This document shows, piece by piece, positions 1-7,879 of a stretch of 8,326 nucleotides of DNA (position 1 is its first letter; every line of letters starts with the position of its first letter). The notes beneath the pieces were generated by a model, which was not told the origin of the DNA, did no database searches, and saw nothing but the letters and a program-made list of their open reading frames with translations. A program made the translations under genes and the position numbers. This DNA comes from Burkholderiales bacterium. GTDB lineage: Bacteria; Pseudomonadota; Gammaproteobacteria; Burkholderiales; SG8-39. The DNA lies in contig DAIDTN010000176.1 of the NCBI GenBank assembly GCA_027457185.1, forward strand, positions 1 through 8,326, given 5' to 3'.

Positions 1-2
1 TT

Positions 3-1235
3 CCTGTTCCTGCTCCGCTCGCGCGCGAGCGCGAGCAAGCTGAAACCGCGACCGCCATCGCCATCGCAGACCGGGCACGCGCGGAGCAGGAAGCCGCGCA
101 GCGTGCGTACGAACGCAGCGAGGCTGAAGCGCGCGCAAGGCAGCAGGCCGAGGACGCAATCGTGCTGGAGCACCGCGCTGAAGCGGCGGCGAAATCGCGG
201 GCCGAGGCGGAAGCGCAGGCGAGCACCGCGATGCGTGCGCGCGAAAGCGAAGAACGGGCGCTGGCAGCAGCGGCGGCGGCAAGCGCCGAAGCCACCGCGG
301 CGCAGCTAGCCCTGGCGCGCGAGCGCGCCGAAGACGAACGCCGTTTGCACGCGGCGGCGCAGGCGCGGCTCGCCGCGGAAGAACATGCCGAAACGCTCGC
401 GAGCGAGTGTGCGCACGCCGCTGCCGTCGCGGCCGAAGCCGCGCGTCAGCGCGCCCAGCGCGATACGGAGGCGTGAGCGGCCGCCGCGCGGCGCGCAGGC
501 GAAGAGCGTGCGGCGGCCGGACAAGCGCGCGCAAGGGAAGCCGCCGAGCGCGCGGCCGGTGACCAGGCGCAACGGCGTGCCGAACAGCAGCGCGAGCTGC
601 AGTTGCTTGCCGAAGAGCGCGAGACGGCGGAACTGGCGGCAATCCAGGCGGCTGCGGCGCGCGCGCATGCTGAAACCGCAGCACAGAACGCGGCCGACGC
701 CGCGCTTGCGGCGATGGAGCGCGAGCGAAACAAAGCGGCTGCGCGCGCGGCAGGCGAGCGCCGGGCCGAGGATCGAGCCAGGGCGAGGCTCGAATCGGAG
801 CAGCGGCTCGCCGAGACCGCGAGAAGGAAGCTGCTCGCGGAGGAAGCGGCGCTCGCCTCGGCCGCGGAGCGGGCGCGGCTCGAAGGTGAAACCGCCGCGC
901 TGGCACAGCAGCGGCGCGCGGATGCGGCCCGACGCGCGCTGGCCGCGGGCGAGCGCAGGCAGCTCAGGCTCGCGCGCGTCGCTTCGAACTGGCACGAACT
1001 ATCGCGGCCGTTGGTCCTGGCCGCGGTCGCGTTCGCACTCGGAATCGGCATGGCCGCGCTGTGGCCGCAAGCCGTTATCCGGAACGCCGGGGAATCGCCC
1101 CGCGCTGCGGTAACGGTTCAGGACAGGACGGCTGCACGGCTGCCGGCTGCAGACGGCGTGCTGGCGTTGAAAATCGACGCAGATTCGGCAGCATTCGCGG
1201 CGCGCGTGGCATCCAGGCACCGCTCTGCGCACTGA
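3..1235 (+). pseudogene. Coiled-coil, single-membrane-helix protein, 5'-truncated and interrupted by an in-frame TGA
   Basis: I do not recognise the family. The frame is open from the left edge, so the N-terminus lies outside the window. About 330 codons encode Ala/Glu/Arg/Gln-rich sequence with no Pro after the first few residues, as expected of a long alpha-helical coiled coil. A hydrophobic helix follows (bases 1011-1064, LVLAAVAFALGIGMAALW), then a tail of about 55 residues ending at TGA 1233-1235. The layout suggests a membrane-anchored coiled-coil protein, loosely like TolA-type or scaffold proteins but with the anchor near the C-terminus. One TGA at 474-476 interrupts the frame. The same frame continues on both sides with identical composition, so a CGA (Arg) to TGA change, or a sequencing error, is the simplest explanation. 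After the stop, the first plausible restart is TTG at 603, with no clear ribosome site. The gene converges on holA with a 69-bp gap. Low complexity makes homology calls unreliable. Confidence 0.6.
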
Positions 1236-1304
1236 ACTCGGGGCGCGGTTTTGGAATTGCCGAAACGGCCCTTGTGTTTATGGCAAAGGAGTTGCGCGCA
1301 CCAG

Positions 1305-2324
1305 TCAGCTTCCTGCCGGCGCGCGCGCAAAGCGCAGGCACAACTGCAGCAGTTCGTCCCAGACGTCGCCTCGGGCCAGGCCCTTGACCGTGCGATCGAT
1401 GCGCGCGGCGTGGCGCAGCGCCCGGGCGAGCGCCGCGTACTTGAGCCGGCGCGCGGCGTCGGCCACCAGTTGCTGGTGTGTCGTGCCCCAGATGCGGTTG
1501 TTGCGGTAGAGCTGCTGCGGGTCTGTACCCGCAGCCATGCCGGCCTGCACCTTGGCCACGGCGCGGATCTCCTCGGACAGCACCCAGAGCAATTTGGGCG
1601 GAGCCTCGCCTTCGCTCCTGAGGCCGTCGAGCATGCGCGCGAGGCGCGCCGTGTCGCCCGCGAGCATCGCCTCGTTCAGCTTGAACGCGTCATAGCGCGC
1701 GACATTGAGCACGGCGCCGCGCACCGCTTCGAAGGCGAGCTCGCCCGGCGCAAACAGGAGCCCTAGCTTCTGGATCTCCTGGTGTGCGGCGAGCAGGTTG
1801 CCCTCGACGCTGTCGGCGAGGAATTGCAGCGTGTCGCGGTCGGCTTTCTGCTTTTGCCGCGCCAGGCGCGCCGCGATCCATTGCGGCAATTGCGCGCGCT
1901 CCACCTGGAACGTATTGATCAGCACGCCGTTGTGCGTCAGCGCCTTGAACCACGCGGTGTCCTGGGCTCTGCGGTCCAGTTTGGGCAGGGTCACGATGGT
2001 GAGCACGTCCGCGACCAGCGCAGAGCAGTACTGCACGATCGCGGCCGCGCCCTCGGTGCCGGGCTTTCCGCCGGGGACGCGCAGTTCGATCAGTTTTTTC
2101 GACGAGAACAGCGACAGGTTGGCGCCGGTCGCCGCGAGCAGATTCCAGTCGAAGCTGCGCTCGGCTGCTAGCACCTCGCGCTCGGCGTAACCCTGGGAGC
2201 GCGCCTTGGCGCGGATGGCGTCGGCCGCCTCGAGCGATTGCAGCGGCTCGTCGCCGTGGATGACGTACAAGGGGGCCAGACTGCGCGCGAGGTGGCGTTC
2301 CAGCTCTTCAGCGCGCAGTTGCAT
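1305..2324 (-). CDS. holA: DNA polymerase III subunit delta
   Basis: Delta is the wrench of the clamp-loader complex: it binds the beta sliding clamp, opens the ring and hands it to primed DNA. The product is 339 aa (E. coli about 343). It aligns along its length with E. coli HolA as I remember it: an N-terminal YVIHGDEPL segment (20-28), the FDW of the domain I strand (58-60), the beta-binding element LSLFSSKK (70-77), the central EGNLLAAHQEIQKL helix (174-187) and a helical C-terminal collar domain with VWDEL (321-325). Domain I has the AAA+-like fold without a functional Walker A, as usual for delta. The ATG at 2324 lies inside the 3' end of lptE (17-bp overlap) and has no strong ribosome site, which suggests translational coupling to lptE. 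It is the last gene of the leuS operon here. In E. coli nadD follows; here the next gene is convergent. Confidence 0.95.
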   Translation of the reverse strand: MQLRAEELERHLARSLAPLYVIHGDEPLQSLEAADAIRAKARSQGYAEREVLAAERSFDWNLLAATGANLSLFSSKKLIELRVPGGKPGTEGAAAIVQYCSALVADVLTIVTLPKLDRRAQDTAWFKALTHNGVLINTFQVERAQLPQWIAARLARQKQKADRDTLQFLADSVEGNLLAAHQEIQKLGLLFAPGELAFEAVRGAVLNVARYDAFKLNEAMLAGDTARLARMLDGLRSEGEAPPKLLWVLSEEIRAVAKVQAGMAAGTDPQQLYRNNRIWGTTHQQLVADAARRLKYAALARALRHAARIDRTVKGLARGDVWDELLQLCLRFARAPAGS

Positions 2325-2832
2325 TGGCTTTGGCGGGCTCGAACGAGATCGGCTCCGCCGGCGCGGCGGCGAGGCGGCGCAGGATCTGCTGCACCATGTC
2401 GCTTTGCATGTCGCGGTACAGCAGCGCTTCCTCCGATTCCTTCGCCAGCACCTGCGTGCCGGAGTAGGAGATGTCGCGCGTGAGCCGGATTTCGCTCTGC
2501 GGCAGGTAGTCGCGGCCCTTCGCGTCGCGCACGCGGAACTTCAGGCGATAGCGCAGCTGCAATTCAGCCACCTGGCCGCTGGCGTCGAACGACAGGATGT
2601 TCTTGCTGCGCTCTTCCGAGGTCACGCTGAAAACCGCCTGTGCCTTGGCGGCGCTGTCCACCAGCCGGGTGCTGGTTCCGGCGATGATGTTGCGCTTCAA
2701 CTCGGTTCCCAGCGGCGAGTATGCGGGCATGTCGACGTAGAGAGTCTCGAACGGCAGCTTGGCCTGGCCGCGCAGCTGGAAGCCGCAGGCGGCGGTCACC
2801 AGACCCAGCACTATGATCGCCAAAATGCGCAT
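2308..2832 (-). CDS. lptE: LPS-assembly lipoprotein LptE
   Basis: LptE is the outer-membrane lipoprotein that plugs the LptD beta-barrel and helps insert lipopolysaccharide into the outer leaflet. The chosen start gives 174 aa, with a lipoprotein signal: Met-Arg, a hydrophobic core (ILAIIVLGLVTA) and lipobox TAAC with the lipidated Cys at residue 16, followed by GFQLRG. The GF/GWxLR sequence right after the Cys is typical of LptE. The rest is the family's alpha/beta domain, with DISYSGTQVLAKESEEALL near the C-terminus, close to the usual ALAKxxEE segment. The ATG at 2832 is preferred because GGGGAG sits six bases upstream and gives a short n-region. A TTG at 2850, overlapping the leuS stop as TTGA, would add six residues. 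It sits 14 bp downstream of leuS and overlaps holA by 17 bp. The leuS-lptE-holA order is the conserved proteobacterial arrangement. Confidence 0.93.
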   Translation of the reverse strand: MRILAIIVLGLVTAACGFQLRGQAKLPFETLYVDMPAYSPLGTELKRNIIAGTSTRLVDSAAKAQAVFSVTSEERSKNILSFDASGQVAELQLRYRLKFRVRDAKGRDYLPQSEIRLTRDISYSGTQVLAKESEEALLYRDMQSDMVQQILRRLAAAPAEPISFEPAKANATAR

Positions 2833-2838
2833 CGCAGG

Positions 2839-2844
2839 CTCCCC
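2839..2844 (-). promoter_or_regulatory. Ribosome binding site of lptE
   Basis: GGGGAG on the minus strand, six bases before ATG 2832, in the gap between the leuS stop (2847) and lptE. It favours the ATG over the upstream TTG at 2850, which would place this motif inside the coding region. Confidence 0.6.
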
Positions 2845-2846
2845 GC

Positions 2847-5519
2847 TCAAATGACCACGTTCACCAGCCGGCCTGGCACGACGACGATTTTTTTCACCTT
2901 CTGGCCGGCGATGAATTTTTGCACCTGCTCATTCGCGATTGCGGCGGCTTCCACCGTGTCCTTGCCGGCGGTCTTGGCGACGCGGATGTTGCCGCGCAGC
3001 TTGCCGTTGACCTGCACCACCAATTCGATCTCGTCCTGCTCCAGCGCGGATTCGTCGACTTCCGGCCATGGCGCATCGAGGATATCTCCAGCATAGCCGA
3101 GTTTTCGCCACAGTTCGTGGCTGATGTGCGGCGTGATCGGATACAGCGTCCGCAGCAGGATGCCGAAGCACTCGTGCAGCGCGCGTGCGGGAACCTCGCT
3201 TGCGCGGTTTTCCGCGGCGGCATCGGGTTTGTCGAATCCCAACGGGTTGTAAAGTGCGTTCAGCATTTTCATCGCGGCCGAAGCGACCGTGTTGAATTGC
3301 TTACGCTGGATGTCGTAAGTGGCTTGCTTGAGCAGCATGTGCACTTCTCGGCGCAATGCCGCATGTTTGGGCAGAGCTTTGGCAAAGTCCTGCGGGTACG
3401 CATACGTCGAAAAATTCCCCGACCGTTTCCTGGATTCGTCCTCCAACACGCCGCGGTAGTCGTATGCGAACGCCCACAGGCGTTTGAGGAATCGGTACGA
3501 ACCCTCCACCCCGGAGTCGGACCACTCCAGCGTCTGCTCCGGCGGGCTGGCGAACATCATGAAAAAGCGCGCGGTGTCGGCGCCGTAGGTTTCGATCAGC
3601 GCCTGCGGATCGACGCCGTTGTTTTTCGATTTTGACATGGTGCCGATGCCGCCGGATTCCACCGCCTCGCCGTCGGCCTTGAGTACGGCCCCGGCGCGCT
3701 GGCCCTTGTCGTCCAGGCGCCATTCGATTTCGGACGGATTGTAGTAGGCGACGCGCCCGGCGCCGCTTTTGCGAAAGTAGATTTCGTTCAGCACCATGCC
3801 CTGGGTGAGCAGGTTGGCGAACGGCTCCTCGAACTCGACCAGATCGAGGTCGCGCATCACCTTGGTCCAGAAGCGCGAATACAGGAGATGCAGGATGGCG
3901 TGCTCGATGCCGCCGATGTACTGGTCCACCGGCAGCCAGTAATTGACGCGCGCATCCACCATCTGCGCCGCGCCCGGGCAGGCATAGCGGATGTAATACC
4001 AGGACGAATCGACGAAGGTGTCCATGGTGTCGGTCTCGCGCCGCGCGGGTTTGCCGCAGCGTGGGCAGGCGCAGTCGAGAAACGCGCGGTGCTTGGCGAG
4101 CGGGTTGCCCGAGCCATCGGGCACCAGGTCCTCGGGCAGGGTCACCGGCAGGTCTTTGTCGGGGACGGGCACCGCGCCGCAATCCTTGCAGTGGATGATG
4201 GGAATCGGCGTGCCCCAATAGCGCTGGCGCGAAATGCCCCAGTCGCGCAGGCGCCATACCACCTGTTTGTCGCCCAGGCCCTTGGCGCGCAGGTCGGCGG
4301 CAATGGCGTCGGTCGCCTCGGCGTAGGCCAGGCCGTCGTACTTGCCCGAATTGATGCAGGTACCGTATTCGGCGTACTCGGGCCGCCACGGCTCGGGCAC
4401 GGCATCGCCCGCAGGAGTGCGGATCACGCATTTGATCGGCAGTCTGTATTTCAGCGCGAAGGCGTAGTCGCGCTCGTCGTGCCCGGGCACTCCCATCACC
4501 GCGCCTTCGCCGTAGCTCATCAGCACGTAATTGCCGACCCACACCGGGATCTGTTCGCCCGAGATCGGATGGGTTACCGTAAGGCCGGTGGGCACGCCTT
4601 TCTTTTCCTGCAGCGCGATATCGGCTTCCTGCACGCCGCCGCGCTTGCACTCTTCGATGAACGCGGCGAGCCGGGCATTGTTCCTGGCGGCGTGGGTCGC
4701 GAGCGGATGTTCCGCCGCAACGGCGCAGAAGGTCACGCCCATGATGGTGTCGGCGCGCGTGGTGAACACTTTGAGCAGCTTTTGTTCGCCGCCAAGGCTG
4801 TAGGGAAAACCGAAATTCACGCCGTGGCTCTTGCCGATCCAGTTGGCCTGCATGGTCTTCACGCGCTCGGGCCAGCCGGGCAGGGTAGCGAGGGCGGCGA
4901 GCAACTCTTCGGCGTAAGCGGTGATCTTCATGTAGTACATCGGGATCTCGCGCTTTTCCACCAGGGCGCCGGTGCGCCAGCCGCAGCCGTCTATGACCTG
5001 CTCGGTGGCGAGCACGGTCTGGTCCACCGGGTCCCAGTTGACGGTGCCGGTCTTCAGGTACATCAGCCCTTTTTCGAGCATGCGCAGGAACAGCCACTGG
5101 TTCCATTTGTAGTATTCGGGCCGGCAGGTCGTGACTTCGCGCGACCAGTCGAGGGCGAAACCCAGCGACTGGAGCTGCTTTTTCATGTAGGCGATGTTGT
5201 CGTAGGTCCATTTGGCCGGCGGCACGCCGTTGGCCATCGCCGCGTTCTCGGCCGGCAGGCCGAACGCATCCCAACCCATGGGTTGCAGCACGTTGCAGCC
5301 GCGCATGCGGTGAAAGCGCGTGAGTGCGTCGCCTATGGTGTAATTCCTTACATGCCCCATGTGCAGCTTGCCCGAGGGATACGGGAACATCGACAGGCAA
5401 TAGTATTTCGGACGGCCGCTCGTTCCCGACGGCTCCTCGACGGCCAGAAATGCCCGGGTCTTTTCCCAATGCTTCTGGACGGCGCGTTCTATGGTCTCGG
5501 CGTGGTACTGGGCTTGCAT
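2847..5519 (-). CDS. leuS: Leucyl-tRNA synthetase (class I)
   Basis: Cytoplasmic enzyme that activates leucine with ATP and charges tRNA-Leu, hydrolysing mischarged products in a CP1 editing domain. The product is 890 aa (E. coli about 860). Visible elements are: HIGH-type motif HMGH (53-56) within PYPSGKLHMGHVRNY; WDAFGLPAE (83-91); the editing-site Thr-rich motif TTRADT (253-258) and editing Asp in PGHDERDY (D351); cysteines C444, C447, C483, C485 and C488 in the inserted ZN-1 module; DSSWYY (504-509); and the KMSKS loop, read here as TMSKS (627-631). An anticodon-binding domain and a C-terminal domain ending VPGRLVNVVI follow. The start at 5519 is set by MQAQYHAETIERAVQKHW, which matches the family N-terminus (E. 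coli MQEQYRPEEIESKVQ). A longer in-frame ATG at 5549 overlaps the -10 box and is rejected. First gene of the leuS-lptE-holA operon, divergent from uvrD. Confidence 0.98.
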   Translation of the reverse strand: MQAQYHAETIERAVQKHWEKTRAFLAVEEPSGTSGRPKYYCLSMFPYPSGKLHMGHVRNYTIGDALTRFHRMRGCNVLQPMGWDAFGLPAENAAMANGVPPAKWTYDNIAYMKKQLQSLGFALDWSREVTTCRPEYYKWNQWLFLRMLEKGLMYLKTGTVNWDPVDQTVLATEQVIDGCGWRTGALVEKREIPMYYMKITAYAEELLAALATLPGWPERVKTMQANWIGKSHGVNFGFPYSLGGEQKLLKVFTTRADTIMGVTFCAVAAEHPLATHAARNNARLAAFIEECKRGGVQEADIALQEKKGVPTGLTVTHPISGEQIPVWVGNYVLMSYGEGAVMGVPGHDERDYAFALKYRLPIKCVIRTPAGDAVPEPWRPEYAEYGTCINSGKYDGLAYAEATDAIAADLRAKGLGDKQVVWRLRDWGISRQRYWGTPIPIIHCKDCGAVPVPDKDLPVTLPEDLVPDGSGNPLAKHRAFLDCACPRCGKPARRETDTMDTFVDSSWYYIRYACPGAAQMVDARVNYWLPVDQYIGGIEHAILHLLYSRFWTKVMRDLDLVEFEEPFANLLTQGMVLNEIYFRKSGAGRVAYYNPSEIEWRLDDKGQRAGAVLKADGEAVESGGIGTMSKSKNNGVDPQALIETYGADTARFFMMFASPPEQTLEWSDSGVEGSYRFLKRLWAFAYDYRGVLEDESRKRSGNFSTYAYPQDFAKALPKHAALRREVHMLLKQATYDIQRKQFNTVASAAMKMLNALYNPLGFDKPDAAAENRASEVPARALHECFGILLRTLYPITPHISHELWRKLGYAGDILDAPWPEVDESALEQDEIELVVQVNGKLRGNIRVAKTAGKDTVEAAAIANEQVQKFIAGQKVKKIVVVPGRLVNVVI

Positions 5520-5547
5520 GGGCGTTTCGCTGTGTGAGGATGAATGC

Positions 5548-5576
5548 ATTATACAAGCCCGCCCCGCGCTCCAGAC
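5548..5576 (-). promoter_or_regulatory. Promoter of the leuS operon
   Basis: The minus strand reads TATAAT at 5553-5548, a perfect -10 consensus. At 17-bp spacing the -35 position (5576-5571) reads GTCTGG, a poor match, so the promoter may depend on the -10 or on an activator. A start near 5541 would give a leader of about 22 nt before the leuS ATG. No leader peptide or T-box can fit in so short a leader. Confidence 0.5.
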
Positions 5577-5591
5577 TGAAACGCGCGGGGC
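5561..5591. repeat. 9-bp GC-rich inverted repeat between the divergent leuS and uvrD promoters
   Basis: GCCCCGCGC (5561-5569) and GCGCGGGGC (5583-5591) form a perfect 9-bp dyad around a 13-bp centre. It overlaps the spacer and -35 position of the leuS promoter and lies upstream of the uvrD -10. Neither predicted transcript contains it, so if it functions it would be as a DNA site rather than an RNA hairpin. Chance is possible at this GC content. Confidence 0.4.
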
Positions 5592-5605
5592 CGCGAAATC
5601 CCCGG

Positions 5606-5633
5606 CTGTCCCGAGTCGCGGCTGCGGTAGAAT
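5606..5633 (+). promoter_or_regulatory. Promoter of uvrD
   Basis: TAGAAT at 5628-5633 matches five of six -10 positions, in a GCGGTAGAATCGCG context. At 16-bp spacing the -35 would be CTGTCC (5606-5611), a weak match to TTGACA. Transcription would start near 5640, about 20 nt before the uvrD ATG. No CTG-N10-CAG LexA box is present, so SOS control of the E. coli type is not supported. Confidence 0.4.
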
Positions 5634-5661
5634 CGCGTTTCGAAAAAAAGCCCGCCGCACG

Positions 5662-7815
5662 ATGTCGCTACTCGCCAATCTCAATCCGGAACAGCTCGCC
5701 GCCGTCACCCTGCCGAACCAGTCGGCGCTGATCCTGGCGGGTGCCGGCTCGGGCAAGACGCGCGTGCTCACCACGCGCATCGCCTGGCTGATCCAGACCG
5801 GCAACGTCAGCCCGGCCGGCGTGCTCGCGGTCACGTTCACCAACAAGGCGGCGAAGGAAATGCTCACGCGCATCTCCGCCATGCTGCCGATCTCCACTCG
5901 CGGCATGTGGGTGGGCACCTTCCACGGCTTGTGCAATCGCCTGCTGCGCGCGCACTTTCGCGACGCGGGGCTGCCGCAGCTGTTCCAGATCCTCGACTCG
6001 GCCGACCAGCTGTCGCTGGTGAAGCGCGTGCTGAAGGGGATGAACGTGGACGAGGACCGCTTTCCGCCGAAACAGGTACAGCATTACATCAACGCCAACA
6101 AGGAAGAAGGCAGGCGCGCGAGCGAGGCCGAGGCCTACGACGAGTTCAGCCGCCGCTACGCCGAGATCTACGCTGCCTACGACGAACAATGCCAGCGCGA
6201 GGGCGTGGTCGACTTCGCCGAGCTGCTGCTGCGCAGCTTCGAGCTGCTGTCGAAAAACGAAATCCTGCGCGAGCACTACCGCGCGCGTTTCCACCATATC
6301 CTGGTGGACGAATTCCAGGACACCAACCGGCTGCAGTACCGCTGGTTGAAGCTCCTCACCGGGCCGGGCAGCGTGATTTTCGCGGTCGGCGACGACGCCC
6401 AGTCGATCTACGCCTTCCGCGGTGCGAACGTGGGCAACATGGCCGATTTCGAGCGCGACTTCCACGTCGAGAACGTGATTCGCCTGGAGCAGAACTACCG
6501 CTCGCACGGCAACATCCTCGACGCGGCCAACGCGCTTATTTCGAACAACCGCAAGCGCCTGGGCAAGAACCTGTGGACCGCCGCCGGGCACGGCGAGCCG
6601 CTGCGCATTTACGAAGCGCAGACCGACGGCTACGAAGCGCACTGGCTGGCCGAGGAAGTCGAGGCGCTCAACCGCGACGGCTTGGCGCGGCGCGAGATCG
6701 GCGTGCTCTACCGGTCGAATGCGCAGTCGCGCATCCTCGAGCATGCGCTGTTCTCGGCCGGCATTCCCTACCGCGTCTATGGGGGCCTGCGCTTTTTCGA
6801 GCGCATGGAGGTCAAGCACGCGCTCGCCTATCTGCGCCTGATCGCCAGCTCCGAGGACGACAGCGCCTTTCTGCGCGTGGTCAATTTTCCCGCGCGCGGC
6901 ATCGGCGCTCGCTCGCTCGAAGCGCTGCAGGAGGCGGCACGCGCCGGCAATACCAGCCTGTACAACGCGGTGCCGCAGCTGGGCGGCAAGGCGGGCAATG
7001 CCCTCGGCGCCTTCGTCGCCATGATCGCGACTTTGCGCAAGGAAGCCGAAGGCCTCGCGCTGCCCGAGATCGTCGAGCACATGCTGGCGAAGTCCGGGCT
7101 GCTGGCGCATTTTCAGGCGGAGAAGGACGGCGCCGACCGGCTCGAGAACCTGCAGGAATTGGTCAATGCGGCGGCGCTGTTCGTGCAGGAGCAGGAGGAA
7201 CCCGTGGCGCAGCAGGAACTGACTGCGTTCCTCGCGCACGCGGCGCTCGAGGCGGGCGAGCACCAGGCGGGCGAGGGCTCGGACGCACTGCAGCTGATGA
7301 CGGTGCATTCGGCCAAGGGCCTGGAGTTCCAGGCGGTGTTCGTCACCGGGCTGGAAGAGGGTCTGTTCCCGCATGAGCAGAGCCGCAACGAGGACGACGG
7401 CCTGGAGGAGGAGCGGCGCCTGATGTATGTCGCGATCACGCGCGCGCGCTCGCGCCTGTACCTATCGTTTGCGCAGAACCGCATGCTGCACGGGCAGACG
7501 CGCTACAACGTCGCCTCGCGCTTCTTGGACGAAATACCCGCCGGCCTGGTGAAATGGCTGACGCCGCGCTTGGGCAGCCAGCCGCTGCCGCAGCCGGTGC
7601 TGGCTTCGGCGCGGGACGCTGCAATACCCAAGGCCTTGCCGCGCGCGACCCAGATGGGCTGGCGCATCGGCCAGAACGTGGTCCACGCGAAATTCGGCCA
7701 GGGCGTGATCGTCGATACCGAAGGGCAGGGACCGGATGCGCGCCTGCAGATCAATTTCGGCCGCCAGGGGATGAAATGGCTGGCGCTGGAATACGCCAAA
7801 CTGAGCGCCGCCTGA
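5662..7815 (+). CDS. uvrD: DNA helicase II, UvrD (SF1A, 3'-5')
   Basis: ATP-driven 3'-5' helicase that removes the incised oligonucleotide in nucleotide excision repair, unwinds the nicked strand in MutHLS mismatch repair and strips proteins from DNA. At 717 aa it nearly equals E. coli UvrD (720). The SF1 motifs run in order: Walker A AGAGSGKT (26-33), Ia AVTFTNKAAKEM (56-67), Ib GTFHGL (85-90), II LVDEFQDT (214-221), III VGDDAQSIYAFRGA (242-255), IV IRLEQNYRS (273-281), V TVHSAKGLEF (547-556) and VI EEERRLMYVAITRA (582-595). Residues about 667-714 (GWRIGQNVVHAKFGQG to GMKWLALEYAKL) form the Tudor-like C-terminal domain, which separates UvrD from Rep. The ATG at 5662 gives the canonical MSLLANLNPEQ start. 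The ribosome site is weak. Nothing is missing or truncated. It is transcribed alone, divergent from leuS, and ends 20 bp before a REP doublet. Confidence 0.97.
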   Translation: MSLLANLNPEQLAAVTLPNQSALILAGAGSGKTRVLTTRIAWLIQTGNVSPAGVLAVTFTNKAAKEMLTRISAMLPISTRGMWVGTFHGLCNRLLRAHFRDAGLPQLFQILDSADQLSLVKRVLKGMNVDEDRFPPKQVQHYINANKEEGRRASEAEAYDEFSRRYAEIYAAYDEQCQREGVVDFAELLLRSFELLSKNEILREHYRARFHHILVDEFQDTNRLQYRWLKLLTGPGSVIFAVGDDAQSIYAFRGANVGNMADFERDFHVENVIRLEQNYRSHGNILDAANALISNNRKRLGKNLWTAAGHGEPLRIYEAQTDGYEAHWLAEEVEALNRDGLARREIGVLYRSNAQSRILEHALFSAGIPYRVYGGLRFFERMEVKHALAYLRLIASSEDDSAFLRVVNFPARGIGARSLEALQEAARAGNTSLYNAVPQLGGKAGNALGAFVAMIATLRKEAEGLALPEIVEHMLAKSGLLAHFQAEKDGADRLENLQELVNAAALFVQEQEEPVAQQELTAFLAHAALEAGEHQAGEGSDALQLMTVHSAKGLEFQAVFVTGLEEGLFPHEQSRNEDDGLEEERRLMYVAITRARSRLYLSFAQNRMLHGQTRYNVASRFLDEIPAGLVKWLTPRLGSQPLPQPVLASARDAAIPKALPRATQMGWRIGQNVVHAKFGQGVIVDTEGQGPDARLQINFGRQGMKWLALEYAKLSAA

Positions 7816-7834
7816 AGCGGCATCGGGACTAGCT

Positions 7835-7860
7835 GTAGGAGGGGCGCCCTCGCCCCGACC
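7835..7860 (+). repeat. REP-type palindromic unit (copy 1, forward)
   Basis: A 26-bp unit starting GTAGGA, the GTAG foot typical of REP sequences moved by RAYT (TnpA-REP, Y1) transposases. A 6-bp hairpin follows: GGGGCG, loop CCCT, CGCCCC. It begins 20 bp after the uvrD stop. It matches copy 2 at 20 of 26 positions in opposite orientation. Its hairpin could also end the uvrD transcript, though it lacks a U-run. Confidence 0.7.
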
Positions 7861-7879
7861 GGTGCCAAAATCGAAGACT

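Noticed and set aside
16..31. 16-bp perfect palindrome CGCTCGCGCGCGAGCG
   Set aside because: It lies in coding sequence for Arg/Glu-rich coiled coil with many CGC and GAG codons, where such palindromes arise by composition.
385..1113. 242-codon plus-strand frame in the coiled-coil region
   Set aside because: Arg/Ser/Pro-rich frame without helix or domain features. The frame starting at base 3 gives the coherent coiled coil and a membrane helix.
1292..1330. Inverted repeat TTGCGCGC / GCGCGCAA as a terminator between holA and the coiled-coil gene
   Set aside because: The loop is 23 bases, there is no U-tract, and one arm lies inside holA coding sequence, so terminator function is not supported.
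3888..5537. 549-codon open frame on the plus strand opposite leuS
   Set aside because: It is antisense to an unambiguous leucyl-tRNA synthetase, has His/Gly/Val-rich low-sense composition and arises from high GC content with few stops.
3301..5556. 751-codon minus-strand frame inside leuS, shifted by one base
   Set aside because: Arg/Ala-rich frame-shifted shadow of leuS with no recognisable motif.
5520..5661. LexA (SOS) box upstream of uvrD
   Set aside because: No CTG-N10-CAG or close variant is present in the intergenic region.
5668..7374. 568-codon minus-strand frame and 489-codon plus-strand frame within uvrD
   Set aside because: uvrD has every helicase motif in its own frame; these are compositional shadows.
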